Positions 1 to 5,653 of a DNA stretch of 7,124 bases are shown here, in pieces. The position numbers were made by a program, and so were the translations under genes. This stretch comes from Planctomycetota bacterium (lineage in GTDB: Bacteria; Planctomycetota; UBA8742; SKZP01). Location of the stretch: NCBI GenBank assembly GCA_007127275.1, contig SKZP01000188.1, positions 1-7,124 of the forward strand, read 5' to 3'. The number at the start of each line of letters is the position of its first letter. Position 1 is the stretch's first letter. The notes under the pieces are model-generated. The model was not told where the DNA came from. It saw nothing but the letters and a program-made list of their open reading frames with translations, and ran no database searches.

Positions 1-738
1 ATTGCGCCGGTGGTGGTGCTGATCGTTCTTGCGCCGGATTTCGGTACCGGGCTGTTCGTCTGCATACTTGCCGCGGCGGTGTTCCTCCTTGCCGGCGGGC
101 GGCTGCGCCACCTCGCACTGGCCGCCGCTCCCGGGGTCATTGCCTTGGGTGCGATCGTTGTCGCGAAGTTCGAGCACGTGCGGCCGCGCCTGGAAAGCTA
201 CCTCAATCCCACCGCCGACGCCTCCGGCGCGGGGTATCAGGTGCTACAGGGGCTCATTGCCATTGGTGCCGGCGGCAAAACCGGCGTCGGTCTCGGCGAG
301 TCGCGCCAGAGCTTGTTCTACCTGCCGGAGATGTCGACCGACTTCATCTTCGCCATCCTCGCCGAGGAGACCGGGTTTGTCGGTGCCGCGGGGGTGCTGC
401 TGCTCTACCTCGCGGTCGCGCTGCTCGGCTTTCGCATTGCGGCGCGGGCGACGACGCGTTTCGCGCAACTCGCTGCCGCCGGGCTGACGCTCGCCGTGGT
501 GCTGCAAGCGGCACTCAACGTCGCGGTGGTCACCGCCGCCGTGCCGAACACCGGCATTCCGCTGCCCTTCATCAGCTACGGCGGCTCGCTGACGTTCTTC
601 TACCTGCTTGGCGTCGGCATCATGTTGAGCATTGCCCGCTCGCTACCGGCGACGCAATACACAACCGGCGAAGCCGTGCCGCCGGCCGAGTGCGAGGCCG
701 CGCCGCGTACCGAGGTCAGCACCGGCCAGGCCGCGTAG
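1..738 (+). CDS. ftsW: FtsW/RodA/SpoVE family peptidoglycan glycosyltransferase, 3' part (probably FtsW)
   Basis: This is the C-terminal 245 residues of a SEDS-family integral membrane protein; the frame is open to the left edge, so the start lies outside. SEDS proteins polymerise lipid II into glycan strands together with a class B penicillin-binding protein. Visible family signatures are PDFGT (fragment residues 12-16), QGLIAIGAGG..G.GLG, the periplasmic loop YLPEMSTDFIFAILAEE around residues 107-123, and PNTGIPLPFISYGGS near residues 181-195. Several long hydrophobic segments separate them. The loop Asp (D114), matching the functionally essential Asp of FtsW/RodA, is kept, but the usual His two residues before it is Ser. 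The G-x-SRQ-x-L-x-YLPE wording favours FtsW over RodA, though the two are close and an additional paralog is possible. The last 30 or so residues form a hydrophilic cytoplasmic tail. The dcw-cluster neighbour murG does not follow. Family assignment is firm, the FtsW choice moderately so. Confidence 0.85.
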   Translation: MAPVVVLIVLAPDFGTGLFVCILAAAVFLLAGGRLRHLALAAAPGVIALGAIVVAKFEHVRPRLESYLNPTADASGAGYQVLQGLIAIGAGGKTGVGLGESRQSLFYLPEMSTDFIFAILAEETGFVGAAGVLLLYLAVALLGFRIAARATTRFAQLAAAGLTLAVVLQAALNVAVVTAAVPNTGIPLPFISYGGSLTFFYLLGVGIMLSIARSLPATQYTTGEAVPPAECEAAPRTEVSTGQAA

Positions 739-851
739 TAAAGCGCAGCGGCCGGCAATCGCGCTGCAAGGTCGAGCCTCACCTCCACGCTCTTTTCCGA
801 CATCCTCGGATGATTTTCGGCTGGAAGGGGCGTAATGGTCTGCGCTGGGCG

Positions 852-883
852 CACCGGACGTCGGATTGTCCGACGTGACGGTG
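852..883. other. Strong hairpin downstream of ftsW
   Basis: The stem has a perfect 8-bp part, ACGTCGGA (858-865) with TCCGACGT (869-876), around a 3-nt loop TTG. It extends by 5 bp, CACCG (852-856) with CGGTG (879-883), across a small internal loop. No U-tract follows, so it is not a canonical intrinsic terminator. It could block 3' exonucleases, act with a termination factor, or belong to an untranslated leader. The pairing is seen directly; the role is inference. Confidence 0.5.
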
Positions 884-893
884 GACGCCTGAA

Positions 894-915
894 CTGGCCC
901 GTCCCTCCGGGCCAG
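894..915. other. Perfect 8-bp hairpin, second of a pair
   Basis: CTGGCCCG (894-901) pairs fully with CGGGCCAG (908-915) around the 6-nt loop TCCCTC. It lies 10 bases after the preceding hairpin. No T-run follows on either strand. Together the pair may mark the end of the ftsW transcript, or be part of a structured RNA. Confidence 0.45.
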
Positions 916-1098
916 CTCGACTCACCATCGAGAGAGCGGCACGAATCCTTGCTCGGTACCGGCCGGCGGCTGCTGGCTTGCGCCGCGGTTGTGTTGCAGC
1001 GCCCTGCGCGGTGGCACGGTCGCGCGTTGGCGTGGACGGCGAACGTCGTACCGGTGCGGTGCGGGTGGGAGAGCCGGGAGGCAAGCCATCGCGAAAAA

Positions 1099-1104
1099 TA
1101 GGAG
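1099..1104 (+). promoter_or_regulatory. Ribosome binding site of the secreted-protein gene
   Basis: TAGGAG ends 10 bases before the ATG at 1115. It decides the start: the frame is open further upstream, but only this ATG has a Shine-Dalgarno sequence and begins directly with a signal peptide. Confidence 0.7.
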
Positions 1105-1114
1105 TTGCCAGCTT

Positions 1115-3040
1115 ATGACCGCACCCCTGAATCGAATCCAACTCATCACCGCCGCGGTACTCGTCCTTGCGCTGCCCACAGGGCTCGTGCTCGCACAAGA
1201 CCCCAGTGGCGGCCCGGACGACTTCGGCATGACGTATGCCGACAACACCGACCCCGACGGGCCGCAGCCCGACTTCCACGACATCCAGGACACAGGGTTG
1301 GCGCTCGGACTTGCCGACCCTGGCGTCGTCGCGGCGCTCGTCGAGCTCGAACAGCCCTTCTACTTCTACTGTGCCGAAGCCGAGGCGCTGCTCGTCTCGC
1401 AACACGGCTACGCAACGACCGACCTCGAAGACGATGGCGGCGATATCGACCGCGCCGACGAGCTACCGACGGACACGCCGGGCGCCCGCATGTACGCCCT
1501 GTGGGGCGAGATCGCCCTCGACCACCCCGACTCGGAGGTTTATGCCGAGTTCTTCGAGGACGGCCCGGTGGACAACGTCGAGGGCAACAGCGAGCCGACG
1601 ACGATTCTGCAGTGGCAAGCGGCCCGCGTCGTGGCCGGCGAGCCGGAAAACTCCGTGGACGTGCAGGTGCTCTTGTTCCACGAGACCGGCGAGGTGCGCT
1701 ACCAGTACCGCAACGTGACGGCCAACGACGGCACGAACGTCACCATCGGCATCCAGGACGCGAACGAAGAAGCGGGCCTGCTTTACGCGGCCGATCTCGA
1801 AGGGGCGCTCGTCGAGAACCGCGCCGTGAGCTTTCTGCCGCCGAACGAGCCGTGCCCGGTGATCATCTGGGAAGGCGAGCAGTTCGGCGACGGTGACACC
1901 ATCGACATCGGCACCGTCGGCATTGATCAGCTGATTCGCCTCGAGATCGACGTCGCCAACTTCGGCTACGGCACGCTGAACCTCGAAGGGGACGCGCCGG
2001 AGCTGAGCAGCGTGAACGACCTCGGCGTCAATGACGTGCAGGGCTACAGCGAAAGCTCCCTCGACGTCGGCGAGCGTTCCCGCGTGGTGCTGGATCTGAT
2101 CGTGCTCGGCACGGCGCCGCAGGCGACGGCAACCTTCCTCGTCGAAGGGCTTGAGCCGATCAACGTGATGCTGATGGGAGACGGCGTCGAGCCGGAGCCG
2201 GAGGTGCTGATCGAGAACCCCAACGGCGAGCCGATCGCGCATCTCGAATCGGACCCTGATCTGATGCTTGACACCTTCCCCGCCGACGTCTCAATGCGGC
2301 GCGTCTACACGGTGCGCAACGTCGGCTCGGGCCCGCTCGAACTCGAAGGCGACCCGGTGGTTGCCGAGGCAAGCGAGAACGTCATCGTGCACAGCATCGA
2401 GCCCTACTCGGAAACGGAGCTGGATCCGCGCCTCACGCCGGACGGCGTGGAAACGGCGACTTTCGCGATCGAGTTCGAAGTCGAAGGCGAAGGATCGTTT
2501 CTCTTGCAGATCGACGTGAGCAGCAACGACCCGGTCAACGACCCGTACAGCTTCTTCATCGAAGGGGTCGCGACGCTGCAGCCGTTTATGGTGATCACCC
2601 CCGAGGTGCTCGACTTCGGCGGCGTCTCCACCGACAGCACCCGCACGCGCACCTTGACCGTGGCGAACCAAGGCTCGGCGACACTGCTGATCGACTCGAT
2701 CGAAATCGGCGGCCCGGATGCGGGTCGCTTCAGCTCGCGAACCGTCGAGTTGCCACTGGCTGAGCCGTTGCTCGTTGAGCCGGGCGCAGAGGAGGAGCTT
2801 AACTTCCGCTTCAGCCCGAACGCACGGCGAACCTTCAATGGCAACGTGACCATTTCCTCCAACTCGCCGGGTGAGTCGGCGGTGCAAACCGTCGACATGA
2901 CCGGCCGCGGCGAACGAGAAGAAAGTCGCGTCTGCGCAATGACGCCGACGGGTACGGCAACGACCTCCCTTGGCCTCCTTGCCCTGCTCGGCCTGCTTCT
3001 TGTGGCACGCCGTCGCCGGCCCGCCGGGGGGACCGCCTGA
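1115..3040 (+). CDS. Secreted choice-of-anchor-D protein with nidogen-like N-terminal domain and MYXO-CTERM-like tail
   Basis: This is a 641-residue exported protein. Residues 1-27 form a Sec signal peptide: Arg7, a hydrophobic core, and a predicted LVLA|QD cleavage after Ala27. Residues of about 30-247 look like the bacterial NIDO-type beta domain: W-x-AARV, VQVLLFHETGEVRYQY, and a TIGIQDA..EAGLLYA stretch. Three beta-sandwich repeats follow (roughly 250-360, 363-489, 492-601). The last is a textbook choice-of-anchor-D/ASPM-SPD-2-Hydin module, with LDFGGVSTDSTRTRTLTVANQG and a final DMTGRGE. The C terminus has Cys607, a hydrophobic helix and RRRR (632-635), like MYXO-CTERM sorting tails that anchor proteins at the surface after processing. 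The only Cys residues are C86, C247 and C607, so C86-C247 could be a disulfide bracketing the first domain. The protein is strongly acidic. No enzymatic motif is visible; a structural or adhesive surface role is likely. Neighbouring genes give no clue. Confidence 0.88.
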   Translation: MTAPLNRIQLITAAVLVLALPTGLVLAQDPSGGPDDFGMTYADNTDPDGPQPDFHDIQDTGLALGLADPGVVAALVELEQPFYFYCAEAEALLVSQHGYATTDLEDDGGDIDRADELPTDTPGARMYALWGEIALDHPDSEVYAEFFEDGPVDNVEGNSEPTTILQWQAARVVAGEPENSVDVQVLLFHETGEVRYQYRNVTANDGTNVTIGIQDANEEAGLLYAADLEGALVENRAVSFLPPNEPCPVIIWEGEQFGDGDTIDIGTVGIDQLIRLEIDVANFGYGTLNLEGDAPELSSVNDLGVNDVQGYSESSLDVGERSRVVLDLIVLGTAPQATATFLVEGLEPINVMLMGDGVEPEPEVLIENPNGEPIAHLESDPDLMLDTFPADVSMRRVYTVRNVGSGPLELEGDPVVAEASENVIVHSIEPYSETELDPRLTPDGVETATFAIEFEVEGEGSFLLQIDVSSNDPVNDPYSFFIEGVATLQPFMVITPEVLDFGGVSTDSTRTRTLTVANQGSATLLIDSIEIGGPDAGRFSSRTVELPLAEPLLVEPGAEEELNFRFSPNARRTFNGNVTISSNSPGESAVQTVDMTGRGEREESRVCAMTPTGTATTSLGLLALLGLLLVARRRRPAGGTA

Positions 3041-3208
3041 TCGGCAGGTGCGGACCGTGGCCGCACAAACGTGAGGCAGGGCGCGACGAAACGTTGCTCC
3101 TGTCTCGCGTTCCGTTTCCACGCCGTGCGCCGGGATGTAAGAACGGACTCGCAACGACCGCGCAACGGCGCGAAGGGGAGAGCGGATAGGAGCGACGGAT
3201 ACGCGCGC
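3041..3208. other. Intergenic region between secreted-protein gene and atpZ
   Basis: These 168 bases contain one long hairpin (3069-3110) and, near the 3' end, the purine-rich AGGGGAG and AGGAG (3188-3192) upstream of atpZ. The open frame continues upstream from the atpZ start into this region, but its Arg-rich predicted residues look non-coding. Confidence 0.5.
3069..3110 (+). terminator. Long hairpin, possible terminator of the secreted-protein gene
   Basis: The outer stem ACGTGAGGCAGG (3069-3080) pairs with CCTGTCTCGCGT (3099-3110), with G.U wobbles. The inner stem GCGACG (3083-3088) pairs with CGTTGC (3092-3097) around an AAA loop. Only a 2-nt bulge and a single base interrupt it. The sequence after it, TCCGTTTCC, is pyrimidine-rich but not a clean T-run. 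It starts 29 bases past the upstream stop codon. The structure is clear; terminator function is inferred. Confidence 0.5.
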
Positions 3209-3541
3209 ATGGCCACGCCGAGTGATGAAGAGAAGTTGAACGAGACGCCTCCCAAGAAAAAGGGGCGCGGCGAGACGGCGTCGACGATCGGGCGCATGGT
3301 CGCGTACTCGCACATCGCCTACGTCTTCATCGGCGCCTTCGGGCTACCCAGTGCCGCGGGCATCTGGATCGACAGCCAGGCTGCGACTACCCCGTGGGGC
3401 ACGATTCTCGGGGTGACGCTCGGCCTGATTCTCTCCACAATCGTTGCCTACCGTGAAGTGCGCAGCACGGGATCGAAGCTGAGCGGGCCGACGAAGAGCC
3501 ACCCCCCCGGCGAGGACGAAGGGAGGAAGGACGAGTCATGA
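3209..3541 (+). CDS. atpZ: AtpZ/AtpI-family F0F1 ATP synthase accessory protein
   Basis: This is a 110-residue protein with a charged N-terminal tail (residues 1-30, with KKK at 16-18), two membrane segments (about 36-54 and 63-81) and a hydrophilic Lys/Glu-rich C terminus. The pattern G-x-P-x-A-G-I-W-I-D, a short turn, TPWGTILGVTLGL and an acidic/Arg end matches the AtpZ (ATPase gene 1) family. Members sit at the head of many atp operons and are thought to help assemble the rotor c-ring or handle Mg2+ for the ATP synthase. The start at ATG 3209 was chosen because the family-like sequence begins just after it and no better start is in frame; the nearest AGGAG (3188-3192) is rather far, 16 bases. 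The stop overlaps the next start (ATGA at 3538-3541), so the two genes are translationally coupled. Confidence 0.75.
   Translation: MATPSDEEKLNETPPKKKGRGETASTIGRMVAYSHIAYVFIGAFGLPSAAGIWIDSQAATTPWGTILGVTLGLILSTIVAYREVRSTGSKLSGPTKSHPPGEDEGRKDES
3521..3530 (+). promoter_or_regulatory. Ribosome binding site of atpI, inside the atpZ 3' end
   Basis: GGGAGGAAGG lies 7 bases before the ATG at 3538. It is the strongest Shine-Dalgarno sequence in the window and fixes the atpI start, which overlaps the atpZ stop codon by ATGA. Confidence 0.7.
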
Positions 3542-4032
3542 GCGAGACCGAGGAGTCGCAAGAAACGACGAACACGGCAGCGCCCCTCGAACCACCGAGC
3601 TACGTCGCCGTCAACGGCGCCGCCCTCGGTTTCGTTGCCGCGGCGTTGCCGTTCGGAGCACTCGTGCTGTTCGCCTTTTATGCGAGCGCGTCCGTCGTAT
3701 GGGGGGCGGCGATCGGTTTCGTGCTTGCGCTTGTCGACACGGCGCTGACCGGCTTCTTTTTGCGGCGCAGCGCGGAGCGGATGGAGGATCCGCAGCGGGC
3801 GCAGCACTCCGGCGAGTTGCGCGTCCTCTCCGGCAGTTTCCTCATCCGCCTGTTCGTGATCGCCCTCGTCGTTGTGGCGATCTTCCGGCGCCTCGCCGGT
3901 GCCGTCGACGTGTATGCCTTCGTGATCGTTTATCTCGTGCTGCACTTCGCGGCCATCGGCGGCTGGGCGCTCTTCCTTCAGCGACGCGCCACCCTGCTTC
4001 GCGCGGCGCGCAAGCACACAACCGAAGGCTAA
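3538..4032 (+). CDS. atpI: ATP synthase subunit I (AtpI-like), four-helix membrane protein
   Basis: This is a 164-residue protein with a hydrophilic, acidic first 25 residues and four membrane segments at about 28-48, 53-75, 101-117 and 125-147, then a short basic tail. Length, topology and position right after atpZ fit the ATP synthase I family (AtpI), an assembly factor for the c-ring in several bacteria. Sequence motifs in this family are weak, so the call leans on topology and context. The overlap with atpZ and its strong ribosome binding site show an operon. The stop codon TAA (4030-4032) is also the left target duplication of a small mobile element, so downstream transcription enters that element. 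The expected next gene, atpB, is missing from this strand and window. Without context it would be only a four-helix membrane protein. Confidence 0.65.
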   Translation: MSETEESQETTNTAAPLEPPSYVAVNGAALGFVAAALPFGALVLFAFYASASVVWGAAIGFVLALVDTALTGFFLRRSAERMEDPQRAQHSGELRVLSGSFLIRLFVIALVVVAIFRRLAGAVDVYAFVIVYLVLHFAAIGGWALFLQRRATLLRAARKHTTEG

Positions 4033-4156
4033 GGAGCTGTCAGAAAATGACTTCCAAAAGTTGAGCTGCTGCGCTCGGCTCTGCTTCGTTGTCGTCGGTT
4101 GCGCTGCTCGACGGGACTCGTCACGCCTTCGCTGCTCACCTTTTCCTGACAGCTCC
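4033..4156. mobile_element. MITE-like element, 124 bp, with terminal inverted repeats and TAA target duplication
   Basis: The left end GGAGCTGTCAGAAAA (4033-4047) and the reverse complement of the right end, GGAGCTGTCAGGAAA, agree at 14 of 15 positions, the first 11 without mismatch. Both ends are flanked by TAA (4030-4032 and 4157-4159), a 3-bp target duplication as produced by some DDE transposases, including parts of the IS5 group. The inside holds no gene. This fits a non-autonomous element mobilised in trans by a transposase encoded elsewhere. Taking out the element and one TAA leaves atpI intact and joins it directly to CCCGGAAGCC. The family of the parent insertion sequence cannot be named from sequence alone. 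Confidence 0.75.
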
Positions 4157-4417
4157 TAACCCGGAAGCCGTTTGGAAACGCGGACGGGCCAAGCCCACGG
4201 GCTTCGTTCGTGGGCCGTGCCGCTGCCGGCGCATGTATGCGACTTTCCCGCGGGCGAAGCCCATGGACGGGGAGTTCAGTGACGAGATTGCGCGGCCCGC
4301 TGCCCGGACTCAATGCAAAACGTCGCAACAGTATCCTTTTCCGGCTACCCCTTGCGAGCCGCGCAAGCAGGGGTGTACAGCGCGACGAGCCGTTTCGGGT
4401 GGAAGCGTTGGCAGCGT

Positions 4418-4447
4418 GGCGGCGCTCTGCGACAATCTTGCGCCGCC
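4418..4447. other. Perfect 8-bp hairpin in the intergenic region
   Basis: GGCGGCGC (4418-4425) is fully complementary to GCGCCGCC (4440-4447) with a 14-nt loop. No T-run follows. High GC makes such stems more likely by chance, so function is uncertain. Confidence 0.4.
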
Positions 4448-4470
4448 GGAGCGAAACCTCTTTGCAATTC

Positions 4471-4563
4471 GGATTCGTAATTCTACCAAGCCCGCGGGCT
4501 GCGACCCGTGGGTGGATTTCCGTGCGACCCGCGGGCCGCGACCCGTGGGCTTGGTACGAATCC
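4471..4563. repeat. Long imperfect inverted repeat upstream of the SDR gene
   Basis: The left arm starts GGATTCGTA (4471-4479), has 6 extra bases, then ACCAAGCCCGCGGGCT and on to about 4513. The reverse complement of the right arm reads GGATTCGTACCAAGCCCACG and continues in step. Over the 30 bases from TACCAAGCCC, 25 match, and three of the five differences would be G.U pairs in RNA. All five differences are transitions. The arms enclose a short spacer. The unit could be a palindromic repetitive element, a decayed insertion, or a hairpin in the leader of the downstream SDR transcript. Confidence 0.65.
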
Positions 4564-4638
4564 CATTCGACAAGGGATCTAGCGAGCCGTGCCGGTGACA
4601 CCGACCCACTCCATTCGGACCCCACGACGTCGAGCAAG

Positions 4639-5598
4639 ATGAACGAGCCTGCCGCCACCCAGCCGTTAGGGCCAACGAACCGGAACGCGCGCCCTGTTGC
4701 ACTGATTACCGGGGCGAGCCGCGGTATTGGTGCGCTTACCGTTGCGGAGTTTTTGCGAGCGGGCTTCGACGTTGCGGCCGTGGCGCGCAGTGGCGAGCGA
4801 CTGCAGGCGCTTGCCGCGGAGGCGCCGGCCGAGGGCCGCGTGGTGCCGGTGCCTCTCGACATCACCGACTCCTCGGCGCTCATGGCGGGCGTCGAGCGCG
4901 TCGAACGGGAACTCGGTGCGGTCGAGGTGCTCGTCAACAACGCCGGCTACGGCCTGCGCGGGGCGATGGAGGACGTGCCGCGGGAGGAGCTCGAAAAGCT
5001 CTTTCTGGTCAACGTCTTCGCGCAGGTGGAGATGACGCAGGCGGTGCTTCCGCATATGCGACGCCGGGGTCGTGGCCGCATCATCTTCGTTTCCTCGGTC
5101 CAGGGCCGCGTGGTGATCCCATTTTCCGGCGCCTACGGAGCGAGCAAGTTCGCTCTGGAAGGCGCCGCCGACGCCCTGCGCCGGGAGACGCGCCTGTTCG
5201 GCGTCGAGGTCGTGCTGCTCGAGCCGGGGCCCGTGGCGACGGAGTTTGCCACGCACGCGCGCAGCCTCTCCGACGAGATCCTCAACAACACCGCGTCTGT
5301 CTACCACCGGGCCTACGCGACCTACCTCGAAAAGAAGCGCGAAATCAACCGCAGCGCCGTCGCCCCCGAGAAGGTCGCCCGGCTGATCGCCAAGATTGCC
5401 CGCGTGCGCCGGCCGCGCGCCCGCTACCGGATTCAGCGTTACGCATGGTTGTTGCCCGTGCTTGCGGTGCTGCTGCCGACTCGCCTCGCCGACTGGCTGC
5501 TCATGCGCCCCTACCGCAAGGCGTACCGGTCCTCCGGTGCAGCCGACGAGCGCGCCACGCCACGCGCTGAGGGCGGAGAAGGTTCTTGCAACGAGTAG
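4639..5598 (+). CDS. Classical short-chain dehydrogenase/reductase (SDR family oxidoreductase)
   Basis: This 319-residue protein has a Rossmann fold for NAD(P)H. The cofactor loop is TGASRGIG (residues 24-31), followed by a basic R50 at the end of strand 2 that hints at NADP(H). D74 follows strand 3, NNAG is at 100-103, and the catalytic tetrad is N125, S153, Y166, K170 (Y-x-x-x-K as YGASK). EPGPVATEF marks the substrate-side loop. It is longer than a minimal 250-residue SDR. After a Lys/Arg-rich stretch it has a hydrophobic segment at 268-289 (YAWLLPVLAVLLP...), which could dip into the membrane, and a charged tail. This resembles retinol- or steroid-dehydrogenase-like and lipid-acting SDRs, but the substrate cannot be read from the sequence. 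The start ATG 4639 lies 23 codons before the Rossmann loop and lacks a strong Shine-Dalgarno sequence. The permease gene follows on the same strand within 60 bases. Confidence 0.9.
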   Translation: MNEPAATQPLGPTNRNARPVALITGASRGIGALTVAEFLRAGFDVAAVARSGERLQALAAEAPAEGRVVPVPLDITDSSALMAGVERVERELGAVEVLVNNAGYGLRGAMEDVPREELEKLFLVNVFAQVEMTQAVLPHMRRRGRGRIIFVSSVQGRVVIPFSGAYGASKFALEGAADALRRETRLFGVEVVLLEPGPVATEFATHARSLSDEILNNTASVYHRAYATYLEKKREINRSAVAPEKVARLIAKIARVRRPRARYRIQRYAWLLPVLAVLLPTRLADWLLMRPYRKAYRSSGAADERATPRAEGGEGSCNE

Positions 5599-5653
5599 TC
5601 TCTTTCGTACCCTGGCGTTCAGGGCGGGGGGCGTGTTTCGTTTGTCTTGCATC

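Larger units (their letters stand above)
739..1114. other. Intergenic region with two hairpins
   Basis: These 376 bases separate the ftsW-like gene from the secreted-protein gene. A weak open frame (835-1101, +) gives an Arg-rich product without recognisable family features and is not called. The only structure seen is the hairpin pair at 852-915. No convincing sigma70 promoter was found. The downstream start has a clear Shine-Dalgarno sequence at its end of the region. Confidence 0.6.
4160..4638. other. Hairpin-rich intergenic region between the MITE and the SDR gene
   Basis: No convincing gene lies in these 479 bases. Open frames crossing them on both strands show Arg/Pro/Ser-rich translations without family features. 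Structure seen directly: GCCCACG (4193-4199) with CGTGGGC (4209-4215); CCCC-TTGCG (4348-4356) with CGCAA-gca-GGGG (4362-4373); a perfect 8-bp GGCGGCGC/GCGCCGCC stem (4418-4425 with 4440-4447); and the long inverted repeat at 4471-4563. Variants of an AAGCCC-R-CGGGCT palindrome recur at 4191 and 4489 and, inverted, near 4541. No clear promoter was found. Confidence 0.6.

Noticed and set aside
835..1101. 88-codon plus-strand frame between ftsW and the secreted-protein gene
   Set aside because: No convincing ribosome binding site, Arg/Gly-rich composition, and it covers both hairpins. It looks non-coding.
1463..2242. 259-codon minus-strand open frame inside the secreted-protein gene
   Set aside because: It is antisense to a gene with signal peptide, repeats and sorting tail in order. 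The His/Val/Asp-rich translation is typical of complementary-frame artefacts.
2291..3313. 340-codon minus-strand open frame
   Set aside because: It spans the end of the secreted-protein gene and the intergenic hairpin and reads Arg/Ala/His-rich without motifs.
4047..4064. Five-residue mini-ORF (MTSKS) just after atpI, preceded by AAGGAG at 10 bases
   Set aside because: The apparent ribosome binding site and ATG are parts of the mobile element's left end. The peptide is too short to support without other evidence.
4160..4638. CRISPR array or tandem repeat
   Set aside because: The repeated GC-rich units are few, irregularly spaced and in mixed orientation. No regular repeat-spacer pattern exists.
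4029..4940. 303-codon open frame on the minus strand across the mobile element and intergenic region
   Set aside because: It runs through the MITE, the hairpins and the antisense of the SDR gene, with low-complexity Ser/Arg-rich translation. No domain is recognisable.
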